DNA from: Cymodocea nodosa
Lineage: Eukaryota > Streptophyta > Magnoliopsida > Alismatales > Cymodoceaceae
Direction of reading: 5' to 3'
Assembly: GCA_036874045.1 (NCBI GenBank)
Contig: CM072339.1
Span: forward strand, 15,631,501 to 15,695,500
DNA: 64,000 nucleotides
A program made the translations under genes and the position numbers. The notes beneath the pieces were generated by a model. It ran no database searches. It had not been told where the DNA came from and worked only from the letters and a program-made list of their open reading frames with translations. Below, in pieces: positions 45,241-59,385 of this stretch (the stretch's first letter is position 1; the number at the start of each line of letters is the position of its first letter).

Positions 45241-45778
45241 GCATTCCCAAATGAAAGGGATTTATTGGCAACAATTGAAGACATCTCTTCTTCCTTAGGA
45301 TAGCTACCACCTCTTCCTCTCCTTCAATTGACGTTTCTCTTTCCTTTTGGTAAGAAAATTCATCCTTGGTGATAGTAAGGAGTTCTCCATGTAAATTGAA
45401 AGCTAGGGGACATGTTGAAGAAAAAAAAGAACATACTAAGGTGTGTTTTAGGGATTGTAGCATAGAAACAACCCTCAACATTCAAGAAAGATTCAACCAT
45501 TCAAGGTGTGCCATGTACTTGATTGTAAGATACATCTCTTTATCATAATTGCTGCTAGTGGTGTTGAGATTTAAGGGTGCTTTCAAAGACAGGTGGATCT
45601 TGAAGAAAGGACAAGAATTCTTGAGGTGTTAGGGTTGATTAGTCCTCCAATAACATTAGAAGAAGGTCAAATCTTATTTTCTTGCATTAGTACTTAGGTT
45701 TTTATTTTCTTTCAATACAAAAATTACTTAATTTGATTGTTCTAGATGTGTTTAATCTTGAATCTATCTTGTTTCATT
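45241..45778. other. Unassigned stretch
   Basis: No gene recognised. Short frames 45230-45481 (minus) and 45366-45548 (plus) overlap each other and lack known motifs. Confidence 0.4.
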
Positions 45779-45783
45779 TGTTT

Positions 45784-47439
45784 TGTTTAGAATGAAATTG
45801 TACATAATATTAGTAGTTAATGAATAGTTAATTACGTAATATTTAGTTTATCATATAAGAATTAAGTCATTATGTTACAATTATACGAGTACACGCCTTA
45901 ATTAAAGAAGATGCATAATTTTAAGGAATTAGTGATTAATTAAGCATCATTTATAATGAATTAGAAATTACTTCTTTTACATATCAAGTGTTAAATGTTA
46001 TATAAATATTTGTTTTACTAAACTACAGAATTGAACGAGTTCGTTGAATTAAGCTTAACTCAATGATGTTGATTCTTTGAGTTATAGTTAAGTCAACGGA
46101 GTAAGTTCAATGAGTTACACTAACTCCACGAACTAGTTATTTTCTTATGTTTGACTATAAGAGGTTGCAAGTACAAGAAATGCGAAGAAGCCACAGTTGC
46201 ACGTACCACACATGATTTTTATTGTAGAATGAAGAAGTAATTAGCATCATTGATACGAATGAAGGAAATCTAACCAGTCATTTAAGCGGAAGTAGTTATT
46301 ACAAGGAAGAATCATAAAAGAAAAGAAAAAGAATGAAGAAAGGAGGGGAGAATTGCACTTACTGTAGAAAGCATCAGACATTCCTTGAACTCCCACCAAT
46401 TCCACCATTATCACCACCCATCAAAGGTTTGTGAAGATACTTTCTAGATGTTGGGTTGATTTCAAGCAAAACACAATGACTAACAACCACTATAAGGAGT
46501 GATCACATCATTAGAAGGAATGACATTTTCACCAAGTACCGAATCATCTTTCAAGAGATAGTAAAACTTCTAGCTTTGGTTTCAGGTTGATGTCACTATG
46601 CTGAAGAGGAAATCAACTTACAAAAGTCTAGGTTCGTAATCTATTAGGGAGAGAAGTCCTTGACAATAAGTGGTTAAGTTTTAAATGGTGTAATCGTGTC
46701 GCATGTAGTAACGGAAGCTTCTTAATATTAATAAAGAATTTTACCTTTCATCACTCGTTCATCTTAAAGAATAGAATAAAAACAAAACAAAAACCATTAT
46801 CTGTTTTCATTTACAAATTTATGTTTATCAAATCTGTGTTCTATCATTTGTGTTTGTATTGTTAGTTGGTTATTGTTGAATGTTTAGTATTTATTTTATT
46901 CCAATTAATATAGAAAATTGTATTATTGATTGTTTAAACCAATTAATATAAATCTCTGAAATCTTGATTGATATATTTATTATTTGGAGTATTGAATGCT
47001 AGAATTGATCAATGATGAATGTAATATAAAATAGCATTCAAAAGCTTAAAAGATGATGTTTGTAATATATAGAATCACACAATGGATGATTGTATTCCTC
47101 TACAAGCAGCAATACTAATTTGAAGTTACTAGGAAGGCTTGTTGAGTTAACTATAACTCCATAAGAGAAGTTTGTTGAGTTAACCATAACTCCACGAACT
47201 AAGTTTGTTGAATTAACTATAAATCAATGGAGTAAGCATATTGTGAATATACACTAAACTCTAACTATGACAATTTAAAGAATCAAATTAATTTCAATCA
47301 TTCCATGTGAGTTTGACCTGTATTTGCACACTTATACAATAGATGTTGCACACTTGTAGTCAATTTAATAAACTAAGTTACTGAAATTAGAAATTATTCA
47401 TGAAATTACTTATAAAAATACACTTAAGCTGACAAGACA
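45784..47439 (+). mobile_element. H2: TG...CA element, solo-LTR-like
   Basis: Begins TGTTTAGAATG and ends GACAAGACA, with an exact TGTTT duplication (45779-45783, 47440-47444). Homologous to H1 and H3 but shorter (1656 bp), lacking most of the CGGATAGTTA-bearing part and the primer-site-like tail of H3. It best fits a solo LTR. Confidence 0.85.
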
Positions 47440-47444
47440 TGTTT

Positions 47445-48600
47445 TTATTGAAAAATATTGAGAATCTTGCATGATATTGAAAGGTTACAATATTAAATTA
47501 AAAATAAAAATTTATGTTTGAATTTGTATATGTTTGTGGCAATCATTTGATCTATTTTTGTGTGAAATTTGCTCAAGTAACTTAGGGGATCATTACTTTT
47601 ATGAATGAAGGATTTTAAAAAAATTTTACAAAATTTTTGAAGGTCATTTGAATGGTGTAATAAACAATTTTTGGTGAAGGTGTTCTATAAATCATGACTT
47701 TGTGGGAAAAAAATATTGGGTGCTATAACTTTTAGGTTTGATATAGTTTTTGCATGAATTGACTACAATTGTCTTTGTAGTTGAGTCTAGTATTTTATAG
47801 GATTTTTACAAAATTTTTAGACAAGCTTTGACAAGTGAAAATGTGTAGTTCTGTTGGAAGTGTAGTCATGCAGATATGTGAATGGATTCCAGCAAGTAGT
47901 TTTGTTGTGTTGAAGTCTTGATAGATTTTCCTTTGTTGCTAGACTCATTTAGGAAAGTTTACATAAATTATTGTTAGTGAGTAGAGTGATTGATAAATCA
48001 AATTTGTAATTAGGGTGTAATCAAGGAAGTGGATATACCTTCCAAGTCAAGGAATTTGCCCCTAAATTTCCCATTTTAAGTCCACATATTTCTTAATCTC
48101 TAATGCTTTAAGCTTGTTTTTGAGAATATTTAAAATGGCCATTTTCTCATTTAATTCTCAAATTATCATTCAAATTTAGTGAAAGTATTTTTAAATTAAA
48201 ATAAATAATCTTTGTGAAAGTTGACCCATACTTGTTGATGTTTGCTTTAACAACATCGTGTACTTGCAATATTGATTAAGGAATAAATATTTTCAATTAG
48301 CCACAAATCTCTATATAAACATACCCATAGGTCTTCTAACATATAAACAACAATACCCTATGAACTACGCTTATTTATTTTTACTTTTCTTCTACATTAC
48401 ATATTTACTATTAATTTAATAAAATAAAATTAAAATTCACTATTCACCTTTTTTCTAATATAGGCAATTGATATTAGAACTTGATTGATATACTTAATAG
48501 ATTTAACCATCTTTAGATCATAGTTTCTATATCTTATTTTAATTAGTATTTATTAGGGAGCCACTTATGAAAGTAAGGATCAAAATAGCTTCAAAAGAAG
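47445..48600. other. AT-rich stretch, nothing recognised
   Basis: No frame above 60 codons, no RNA gene, no clear repeat. Confidence 0.5.
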
Positions 48601-48639
48601 GGAGGTAAATTGTGACTTTAAAAATTTAAACACTAAATC

Positions 48640-49529
48640 CTACAAAACACATTGCAAAATATTTTCTAAATACTTTATCTTGTTGAGAAGGAAGCAATCT
48701 TTCCTTCTCAGGCTGCCTATCTCATCTCTATATTCAATGTTCCTATTAAATAAGGGACTGCAATTGGTCATTCTATAGGGAGTTCTCTCACTCTTGGTTA
48801 TTGAGGCTAGGAAGAAGAATGAGAAGAGGAAGAAGAACACTCATAAGATTTAACGTGGTTTGGGAACTACCTACGTCCACAAATGCTCTAGCTCTTGCAA
48901 TGCTTATTTTGACACATAAACTTATGCATATACATCCTTATTTATAGAGCAATGTGCAAACCTTAAGTACAATAATTACAAGTTCTACCCTCATCTTCCA
49001 CTAGATAGCAGTTCGATTCTAGTACATACTTCTGAAAGTTCCCTCAACTGCACCAACTAACCGATTGGGAAGTCGACCTCTTGGATTTCTAGTTGGAGAG
49101 TTGGTTTCTTGATGAAACTCTTGGATACTCCAGGTAAGGTCCTAGCTTCTACAACTTTCTTCGATTGCCACTATCTACGTTCTAAAGACTAGCTTCATAC
49201 ATCTGTCTTAACAATCTCCTATTTGGAGACTATCTTCCTACTTACTATGTCTAGATCATTGTAAATTTCTGTTGTAGGGTTTCTACATCTAGCATCAGTC
49301 TCCTTGATTCACTTTCCTAGGAAACTCATCAGACTTCGATAGAGCTTGAGCTTTCTAGACGAGACCACCTTAGTGAGAGTGTCTATTACATTCTCAACTC
49401 CCTTCACCTTCTAGAAGTTTAGACTCTCATCCTCGATCTACTCTCGGATGAAAAAATATCTCATCCTAATATGCTTGGATCTCACGTGAAACTTTGAGTT
49501 TTTTGCCAAGTAAATGGCAAACTAGCTAT
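48640..49529 (-). mobile_element. Copia-C remnant, cut by Copia-E
   Basis: Minus-strand copia 3' end. An LTR-like segment with the AACGTGG...CTACCTACGTCCAC block ends CTTAACA at 49213 and is followed by the complement of a purine tract (ATCTCCTATTTGGAG). Beyond it, 49524-49217 encodes the RNase H end in degenerate form (YLAKNSKFHVRSKHIRMRY). The rest of the element would lie past Copia-E, outside the window. The outer LTR end is uncertain. Confidence 0.7.
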
Positions 49530-50413
49530 TGTTAGAGTAAGGAGTTTAGGTGTAGAGTATGTCACAAGCTACCCAAGATCAATCAGAAGCTTGTTAGTTG
49601 TAAGTCTTTGATAGATTAAATGTTTTCAAAAGGTTACTAAGTTGAACCTTCCGAAAGATAAAGTAGTTAGAAGTCTCAAGCCTAACTATCTGAAAGTTAG
49701 GAGTTTTTAGAAGGTTACAGCCAAAACCCTTCGAAATGACTTAAGTAGGACTTAAGTGAGTTTTTGGATAGTTGAGAGGCTAAGTATCTAAAATTTAGTA
49801 ATTTTTCAGAAGGTTATAGCCAGAACTCTCTGAAATGACTTGAGTGGGGCTTAAGTGAGTTTTCGGATAGTTGAGAGGCTAAGCATCTGAAAGTCAAGAG
49901 TTTTTGGAAGGTTATAGCTAAAACCCTTCGAAATGACTTAAGTGGGACTTAAGTCAGTTTTTGGATAGTTGATAAGCTAAGTATCTAAAAGATAGGAATT
50001 CTTTAGATAGTTAGTCTGCTATAGTACCTAACCATTCTAATAGACGTAGAGAGAGAAGCCCTTCAAATAATTAAGACCTATAACTATCCAAAATGTTGCA
50101 GTTTTTGGAGAATTAGAAAGAATGGCTTTGAAAATGAGTCTTCCTTGTCCAAAGAGTTAATGTACTACTATAAATGGCTTTGTTGTAATTAAACCTTGAT
50201 GATGTTGTAAAACATACGGTTGATTGTACCGAAACTCATAGAAGAACATTCAACTTCTTGTGGACGTAGGTAGTTGTCGAACCATGTAAATCTTGTCTTC
50301 AGTGTATTTTTCCTTCCATTACTCTTCACTTCACAGTTTTGATGAGTTTGAGAGGTAAGCTTTTAGAATCATGCTTGAGTGTCATTAAGGAAGAGAAGTT
50401 TTGATTTCTAACA
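49530..50413 (+). repeat. Copia-E 5' LTR
   Basis: 884 bp, TGTTAGAGTAAGG to TTTCTAACA. Its repeated segments (49615-50130) are decayed forms of the hairpin chain seen in Copia-D, here as TTTTGGATAGTTGAGAGGC...TATC and ACTTAAGT words. Confidence 0.92.
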
Positions 50414-50415
50414 AC

Positions 50416-50428
50416 TGGTATCAGAGCT
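50416..50428 (+). other. Copia-E primer-binding site
   Basis: TGGTATCAGAGCT, exact for initiator tRNA-Met, two bases after the LTR. Confidence 0.93.
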
Positions 50429-50453
50429 CAGAATCGAGGTTTAGATTGATAGA

Positions 50454-53400
50454 ATGACAAATAATAGAAAGCTCATAATTGAGAAGTTTGATGGAAAAGA
50501 TTTCAGATACTAGAGGTCTCAGATAGAAGAATGTTTGTATCAGAAGGATCTTCATCAACCTCTGTTCGGAAGAAAACTAGAGATGGATCAGAAAGAATGG
50601 GAGCTGCTAGATAGGAAAACGCTAGGTCTTGTCAAGTTGTCATTGGAAAGGAACATTCACTTGAATGTTGCCAAGGAGAGAATAACAACTAATTTGATGA
50701 AAGCACTATCTAACATGTATGAGAAGCCATTAGCCGCCAATAAAGTATTTCTCATACATAGATTATTTAATCTAAAAATGCATGAAGGTAGAAATGTAAT
50801 AGACCACGTTAATGAGCTAAATACTATATTGAATCAACTGCATTCTGTAGATATAATATTTAATGATAAAGTCAAGGCTTTGATTTTGTTATCCTCGTTA
50901 ATAGAAAGTTGGTCTCCTGTTGTGACTGGTGTAAGTAGTTCATTAGGTCATGAAAAGCTCAAAATGAGTGACATCTAGGATTTAATTTTGAGTGAGGACA
51001 TTCATAGAAAAAGTAAATTGTTAGCCTCAACTTTTGTCTTTAGTGTTGAAAGTAGAGGGAGAAGTAAATCAAAACAATTTAAATCTAGAAGAAGGTCAAA
51101 GTCTAGAAGTATCAGCAAAGTGAGGTCAAATATTAAGTGCTGGAATTGTAATCAATGGGGGCACTTCAAGTCATAATGTAAGGCTCCCAAGAAAGATAGC
51201 AAAGGAAAGGGATCTAAAGGAGTAGGTGTAAATGTTGTCTGCTATGATTCAAATGATACCCTAATATATTGTGTGGATAGTTCCATTGACTCTTAGGTAC
51301 TTGACTCAGGAACTTCATTCCACACTACCTATAGGAAGGATTTGTTGTACAATTATCGTGCAACTCCTGTAAAGAAAGTGTATGTTACCAACAACACTAG
51401 TTTGGATGTGTTGGGAAGAGGAGAGGTACACATAAAAACAAAGCAAAGGTTATGGAAATTGCAAGAAGTCAGATGTGTCCCTAATCTTGCAAAGTAATTA
51501 ATTTCTATAAGTTTCCTAGATAATGATGGTTACCATATTAGCTTTGGTGTAGGCAAATGGAAGGTAACCAAAGGTGCAAGAGTTGTTGTTTCAGGACAGA
51601 GGACTAGCACCTTGTATTTAACATTAGATCAAGGTGGCACAATTGTAGTAGTCACTGACTTATGGCATAAGAGGCTAGGACACCTTAATGAGAAAAGATT
51701 GAAAGTTTTAGTGGTAGAAGGGAAGATCCCTAAGTTGAAGAATGTTAATTTAGGGATATGCGAGGACTGCATTGAGGAAAAGCAAAAGAAAGTCAACTTT
51801 GCCAAGACTCCTCATAATCCAAAGTCACAGAAATTGGAGTTGGTTCACACGAATGCATGGGGACTTGTCCCTATCAGTTCCTTAGGAGGTGCCTTTTATT
51901 ATGTCACCTTCATTGATGATAGAGCTAGGAAGGTGTGGATTTATTTTCTGAAACAGAAGTCTGAAGTTTTCTAAGTCTTCAAGAAATGGAAGGTAGAAGT
52001 GGAAAATCAGAGTGGGAGAAAAATAAAATCCATTAGGTTAAACAATGGAAGAGAATATGATAGCCAAGAATTTAAAATCTACTATAAAAAGTAAGGAATT
52101 AGAAGGCAAAGGATTGTAGTTGGAACTTCACAACAAAATGGAGTTGTTGAAAGAATGAATAAGACCTTGAATGAATGAGTAAGATGCATAAGACTACATG
52201 TAGGTTTTCCCAAAACATTTTGGGTAGAAACTATCAATACAGCTGCCTATCTAAAAAATAGAGGACCATCTATTCCAATGGGACTTAAAAATCTTGAAGA
52301 ATTGTGGACTAGGAAAGAGGCCAACTATGCTCACTTGAAGGTCTTTAGATCCAAGTCATTTGTCTACTTAAGCGGTGATAAAAGGGACAAGTTGGATTCA
52401 AAACCACAAGTGTTATTTCATTGGCTATGTTAAGGATTATTTTGGTTACAAATTTTAGGTGGAAGAAACCAAGAAAATAATCTATGCAAAAGATGTCACC
52501 TTCATTGAATCCAAGATGTACAAGCATAGAGAAAGTGCAGGTGAACAAAAGCTAGAGTTTCAATCTAAAAGTACTATTGAAATTAGTCTAGATAATGATG
52601 CTGAACAACTTCAGAAGGAACCTGCAAAAGAAATTCAGCTTCTAGAAGCTAAATAGCAAGAATAGTTAGATAATCAAGAGGATAAAGATGTCACTAGACA
52701 ACCTAGAAGATCTAGAAGGGTTTCCAAACCTCCTAAAGGGTTTGTACCATCATTCAATTATCTATTATTGATGGATGATGGTGAACCAAAAACATATTAG
52801 GAAGTAGTCTATGCAAGTGATGTACAAGAGTGGGAGTTAGCAATGAAAGAAAAACTTAGGTCCCTTGAAAAGAACAAGACTTGGAAGCTAACTCCATTGC
52901 CAAAAGAGAAGAAAATCTTAGGAAACAAGTGGGTGTTCAAGCTGAAAGAACAACCAAATGACAGCAAGAAATAAAAAGCCAGACTTGTTGTTAAAGGTTT
53001 TTAGCAAATTCAAGATATAGATTATACTAAAGTATTTTCACCAATTGTGAAAATGAATACTATAGGAATAGTCTTGAGTATTGTTGTTATAGAAGATTTG
53101 TTTTTAGAGCAAATAGATGTAAAGACAACATTCCTACATGGAGACTTAGAGGAAGAGTTTTACATGATCTAGCTAGAAGGATTTACAACAACTGGCAAGA
53201 AAGCAAAGATAGTATGTAGATTGCTGAAGAGTCTGTATAGCTTGAAGCAAGCACTAAGACAATGGTACAAGAGATTCAATACCTTTATTTGTACTTTAGG
53301 CTTCAAGATATGTGATACAGACTATTGCTACTACATAAAATTGTTTGATGACTACTTTATCATTTTATTGATTTATGTAGATGATATGTTAATTGCTTGT

Positions 53401-53563
53401 TCAAGTATGGAATAGATTAAGCAATTAAAGAGAAATTTGTCAAAGGAATTTAACATGAAGGATTTAGGAGAAACCAAACAAATCTTGGGTATGAGAATCA
53501 TTTAAGATAGAATGATAGGTACATTAAGGCTGAATCAGAAAAAGTATTTAGAAAAGGTGCTTA
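50454..53563 (+). pseudogene. Copia-E gag-pol, first part
   Basis: The ATG at 50454 opens gag (IEKFDGKDFRY, a stop, then a 147-codon segment with NLMKALSNMYEKPLAANK). The zinc knuckle CWNCNQWGHFKS at about 51140-51175 meets a stop in place of the residue before its last Cys. The protease site LDSGTSFHTT near 51300 keeps DSG. The pre-integrase zinc part is at 51660-51780 (WHKRLGHLN, CEDC), integrase at 51840-52350 with many stops, RT at 52850-53563 with QIDVKTTFLHGDL and YVDDMLIA. Frame changes between 51974 and 52459. The coding sequence breaks off in EKVL where element F is inserted, within the connection domain. Confidence 0.9.
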
Positions 53564-54704
53564 CGTAGGATCGAATGGTTACACAAGAGGGGGGTGAATT
53601 GTGTTTTTCAACATTTTTGATAATAATTGAAACTTTAAAATTAAAAACAAGTCGAGACACTATTTTAATCAAATCATTTTATTCAAGGTTTCAATTATAA
53701 TATACAATTCAATTCTCCTCAGAAATTGTAGATACAATTATATAACAATACCATGTTTCATCTAATCAATTTCATAACTACAAATAGAGAAAACTAACTT
53801 GTAGAGTTTAAAACATTTCTCCCTGTTTGAGATTTTCTTCTTCTTCTTCTTATACAATTCTTCAGTGATAAATATCTGACTTTCTCTGCTTTACTGAATT
53901 TGCTTTCTTCTAATTCTTCAAATCTTCAATGACATAAATTTAACTTTCTCTTCTTCACTGAATTTTCTTCTATTGAGAGCTTTTCCTTGGAGTCCCTGAA
54001 AATATATTTCATTTGGTGTGTAGGGATAATTGATCAATGAGAATTCTATGCATTTTATATTGTATCTTCATTTTATGCATATCCTCCATATTTAACCAAA
54101 ATCAGTTTTTCACTCTTTATGTCTTCTCTTTTTCCTTCATCGAAATACGCACATTCTGACCTACATTTTCCTCTTCGAATTTTCTTTAATCATCAATCTT
54201 GGATCTCTAAAAAATTTCCTGCAAAATAAACTTTCTCATCCAAAATTTTTTCACCAAGTGTAATAACAAGTTGTTGTGTTAATGTTAACTAAATGAGTAA
54301 AACAAGTAGATTTATAACTTAATGTATCTAACTTAATGAGTTAATCATATACCAAAAACACTTGACATGTACTGTAGCTAACTCAATGAACTAAGTCTGT
54401 GATATTACACTAACTCAATGAACTAAGTCTGTGATATTACGCTAACTCAACGAACAAGTAAAAATGACTTTTAGAAGGTTAGATGCTAACTCACCGAAAA
54501 GAGTTTAAGTATTGGATAGTTAAGTTTTCAAAGTATCTGAAATACTTTTTTATCATAAAACTAGTGAGATACATGTTGTGGCTTGGAAACGTGACATATG
54601 TTATCCTTCGGAAGGTTAGATGCTAATTATCCAAAATGAGTTTAAGTTTCGAATAGTTACAGTTGTAAGTCTCCAAAAAACTCCTAATAACTCATCGATC
54701 TAGT

Positions 54705-55674
54705 TGTTACAAATAAAACCGATCGTTCAGTCAACTTTCTATGACACGATTCTGAAACACTCACCTCTTAACTCACCCAAACTAGAAAGTGAAGAGAAAG
54801 AGGAAGAAATAACACTAAAGACAAGGATTTACGTGGTTCAGCAACTACCTACGTCAACAGAGAGTTGAGGGTTCTACTATGAGCTTCAGCACAATCAACC
54901 ACTATGTTTTACAACATCATAAAGGTTTATATACTACCTAACTTAGGGTTAATAAACATTTAATTACATTCAAGCCATTATAGTAGAGAAATAATGCTTC
55001 GGAGAAGGGACTCTCAATTTCGGAGCCTTATCTTCCTAACTTTCTGAAAAACTACAACACTTCGGATAGTTACAAACTTAACTATCTGAAGAAATTCTTC
55101 TTTCTTCATTTATTGTAACGGGCGGTACTGTAGCAAGCTAACTGTTTGGAGAGATTCGATATTTCAGATAGTTACAGACTTAACTATCCGAAAACCCACT
55201 TACTTCTCTCTCTCTGTCCTTTTAGAAGGTTCTACCGTTAACTCTCTAAAAACTGCATGCTTTTCGGATAGTTACTGTCTTAACTATCCGAAAACTCACT
55301 TAAGTGTCTTTTTAGTCATTTCAGAAGGTTGTAGCTGTAACCTTTCGAAAACTTATGACTTTCGAATTGTTACTACTTAACTATCTAAAGATCCACTTAA
55401 GTCACTGCTTTTCGGATACTTGGCTTCTTAACTATCCGATCGCACACATAAGTGTCCTTTAAGTCATTTCGAATGGTTACAGCTAGTAACCCTCTGAAAT
55501 CTTCTGACTTTCGGATAGTTAGCTCAAAGCCTCCAACTGAAACTTTATTTTCGGATACTTAGGCTTGACAACTTACCGAAAATATAAATCTACCGGATAC
55601 TTATTGTTAACAAGCTTCCGATTGAACCTGGACTTCTTGTGGCATACTCCACACCTGTACTACTTGCCCTAATA
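54705..55674 (-). repeat. Copia-G 3' LTR
   Basis: 970 bp starting TGTTACAAATAAAACC and ending CCTAATA, followed by the complement of the purine tract (ATCTCCCACTTGGAG). The hairpin chain occupies about 55019-55590. Confidence 0.93.
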
Positions 55675-55792
55675 ATCTCCCACTTGGAGTTTGACACAAT
55701 GATCAAAGAAAAAAATCAATCTCTACTCTTGGCTTATAGATTATTGCAATAACAGCCTAAATAATCATCAACTCTTCATCTCCTTCTTCTTC

Positions 55793-58225
55793 TCAATTGT
55801 TCAGGAGACCAATTAAGGGCATACAGAGCCTTAATTTTTGTAGATTCAGAACTTTAGTTAACATGTCTACAGCATTTTCAGCACCAGCAATCTTCTGCAG
55901 ATCTAACTTGTTTTGCTCTATCTCTTCCCTTATGAAATGAAATCTCATTCTCATATGCTTGGACCTTGAATGAAACTTCAGATTTTCAGCTAAATAAATG
56001 ACACTTTGATTGTCACATAATAGAATGCTTTTTTTTTGTTTGTGCCCTAATTCAGCTAGTACATTCTCTATCCAGATTCTTTCTTTAGCTGCTTCTACTA
56101 CTGCAACATATTCAGCTTCTATGGTCAAGAGTGCAACATATTAAACTGGTCCTTTCTTGAAATTCAGATCTACATTTAGGGAATATTTGAGATATCTAAG
56201 TATCTACAATACAGCAAACCAATGCTCAACTCTTGGATCTGCCATATATCTACTAACCACTCCCACTACATGAGATATATCAGGTCTTGTGCATATCATG
56301 GCATACATTAAATTTCCCACTACTGAAGCATATGGTATTCTGGACATTTTGGTCCTTTCTTCTTCAATCTTAGTTGACTGATCTTTAGACAACTTGAAGT
56401 GGGGACCGAAAGGTAGTTCAATTTTCCTCTCATTTGAGATATTAAATCTCCTCAGTACCTTTTCTAAGTACTTCTTCTGATTTAATCTCAAGGTGTCTGC
56501 TACTCTATCTCGAATAATTCTCATACTCTAGATTTTCTTGGCTTCTCCCATATCCTTCATATCAAATTCTTTTGACAGTTGTCTCTTTAATTGCTTAATT
56601 TGTTCCATACTAGAACAAGCAATTAACATATCATCTACATAAATCAGTAGAATAATGAAGCAATCATTAAACAGTTTTATGTAGCAGCAATAGTCTGTAT
56701 CACATCTTTTGAAGCCTAGGGTACAGATAAAGGTATCAAATCTCTTGTACCATTGTTGTGGTGCTTGCTTCAAATCATACAGACTTCTCAGCAATCTACA
56801 TATTGTCTTTCTTTTCTTGCCAGTTACTGCAAATCCTTGTGGCTGCATCATGTAGAGTTCTTCTTGCAAGTCACCATGTAGGAATGTTGTTTTTACATCC
56901 ATTTGCTCCAATAGCAAATTTCTTGTAGCAACAATGCTTAAGACTATTCTTATAGTATTCATCTTCACAATAGGAGAGAATACTTTAGTATAGTCTATGT
57001 CTTGAATTTGCTGAAAACCCTTGACGACAAGTTTGGCTTTATATTTCTTGTTGCCATCTGGTTGTTCTTTCATCTTGAACACCTACTTGTTTCCTAAGAT
57101 TTTCTTTCATTCTGGCAATGAAGTTAGCTCCCAAGTTTTATTCTTCTCTAGGGACTTCATTTCTTCTTTCATTGTTAACTCCCATTTATGTGCATCACTT
57201 GCACAGATTACTTCCTGATATGTTTTAGGTTCACCATCATCCATCAACAACAGATAATTGAATGATGGTACATACCTTTCAGTTTGTTTAGAAACCCTTC
57301 TAGATCTTCTAAGTTGTTTGGTGGCAACTTCATCTTCTTGATCATCTAGATGTTCTTGTTGTTCAACCTCTAGAAGCTGAATTTCTTCTATAGGTTTCTT
57401 CTGAAGTTGTTCAACATCATTATCTAGACTGATCTCAGCAATACTTTCAAACTGAAGTTCTAATTGCTGTTTATCTACACTTTCTCTGTGCTTATATATC
57501 TTGGATTCAATGAAGGTGACATCTTTTGCATGGATTATTTTCTTGGTTTCTTCTACTTGGAATCTGTAACCAAAATAATCCTTATCATAGCCAATGAAAT
57601 AATATTTCTGTGACTTTGAATCCAACTTGTCTCTTTTGTCACTATTCAAGTGGACAAATGACTTATATCTAAAAACTTTTAAGTGAGCATAGTTGACCTC
57701 TTTCCCTATCCACAACTCCTTAGGGTTCTTGAGCCCCATTGAGATAGATGGTCCTCTATTTATTAGATAGGCAGCTGTATTGACATCTTCTACCTAGAAT
57801 GTCTTGGGAAAGCCTGCATGCAGTCTCATGCATCTTGCCCGTTCATTCAAGGTCCTATTCATCCTTTTAGCAACTCCATTTTGTTGTGAAGTTTTAGCTA
57901 CAGTCCTCTGCCTTCTAATCCCTTACTTCTCACAGTAAACTTTAAATTCATGGCTATCATATTCTCCTCCATTATCTAACCTGATAGATTTGATTTTTCT
58001 TCCACTCTGATTTTCCACTTCTACCTTCCATTTCTTGAAGACTTGGAAAATTTTAGACTTCTGTTTTAGAAAGTAAACCCATACCTTCCTTGTACTATCA
58101 TCAATGAAGGTGACATAATAGAGAGCACCTCCTAAAGAACTGATAGGAGTAGGCCCCCACACGTCCATGTGAACCAGCTCCAATTTCTGTGACTTGGGAT
58201 CATGAGGAGTCCTGGAAAAATTAAC
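55793..58225 (-). pseudogene. Copia-G integrase, RT and RNase H
   Basis: Integrase near 58183 (HMDVWGPTPISSLGG, LDNGGEYDSHEF) with the TPQQNG-type block damaged by a stop. A 210-codon linker plus RT start follows (57739-57107), then RT 57082-56528 (YKAKLVVKGFQQIQ, QMDVKTTFLHGDL, YVDDMLIA), connection 56524-56204, RNase H 56128-55793 (EAEYVAVVEAAKERIWIE, LCDNQSVIYLAEN). All are in one frame with a few stops, so this is the least decayed pol of the family here, apart from the two deletions. Confidence 0.9.
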
Positions 58226-59348
58226 TTTCTTCTACCTTCCATTTGCTTGCACCAAAGGTAATCTGATAACCATCATTATCTAGGGAACTTATGGAAATTA
58301 ATTGCTTTGCTAGATTAAGAACATATTTGACTTCTTGCAATTTTCATATCTCTTATTTTGTTTTAATGTGTACCTCTCCTATTCTCAACACATCCAAACT
58401 TGTGTTGTTAGCTAGGTACACTTTCTTCACAAGAGTTGCACGATAATTGTGCAACAAATCCTTCCTGTAGGTAGTGTGGAATGAAGCTCCTAAGTCTAGT
58501 ACCCATGAGTCAATGGAACTGTCTACACAACATACTAGGGCATCATCTGTATCGTAGGAGACAACATTTGCACCTGCTCCTTCTAATTCCTTTCCTCTAC
58601 TGCCTTTCTTAGGAGCCTTGCACTATGACTTGAAGTGCCCCCATTGATTGTAGTTCTAACATTTGATATATGATCTCACTTTACTAGTACCTCTGGATTT
58701 TGAACTTCCTTTGGATTTAAATTGTTTTGATTTTACTTCTCCCTCTATTTTCAACACTAAGGGCAGAAGTTGAAGTTGACAATTCACTTTTCCTACAAAT
58801 GTCCTTACTCAAAATTAAATCTCAGATGTCACTCATTTTGAGCTTCTCATGACCTAGTAAACTACTTACACCAGTTACGACAAGAGACCAACTTTCTGGT
58901 AATGAGGATAATAAAATCAAGGCCTTGATTTCATCCTCAAATACTATATCTACTGAATGCAATTGATTCAAAATAGTATTTAACTCATTAACGTGGTTTG
59001 TAACATTTCCACTTTCATGCATTTTCAGATTAAATAATCTACGCATGAAAAATACCTTGTTGGCGGCCGATGGCTTCTCATACATGTTGGACAGTGCTTT
59101 CATCAAGTCATCCGTTGTTTTCTCCTTAGCAACATTTGAATGAACGTTCCTTGCTAGTGACAACCTAACGAGACCTAGAGCTTTTCTGTCCAGCAACTCT
59201 CACTCTTCCTGATCTATCTTCTCTGGTTTTCTTCCGAACAAAGGTTGATGAAGATCCTTTTGATCAAACAGTCTTCTATCTGAGACCTCTAGTATCTGAA
59301 ATCTTTTCCATCAAACTTCTTGATCCTGAGCTTTCTATCGTTTGCCAT
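58226..59348 (-). pseudogene. Copia-G gag and protease
   Basis: The ATG at 59348 opens gag, with an early stop (after DFRY) and a frame change before the 124-codon segment 59196-58822 (NMYEKPSAANKVF, LLSSLPESW). The knuckle near 58650 has lost its first Cys codon. The protease region near 58490 reads LDLGASFHTT, with Leu in place of Ser in the DSG motif. It ends at the deletion near 58230. Confidence 0.85.
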
Positions 59349-59370
59349 TTTGTTAAACTAAAAAACCTTC

Positions 59371-59383
59371 AGCTCTGATACCA
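59371..59383 (-). other. Copia-G primer-binding site
   Basis: The minus strand reads TGGTATCAGAGCT, exact, two bases from the LTR. Confidence 0.93.
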
Positions 59384-59385
59384 GT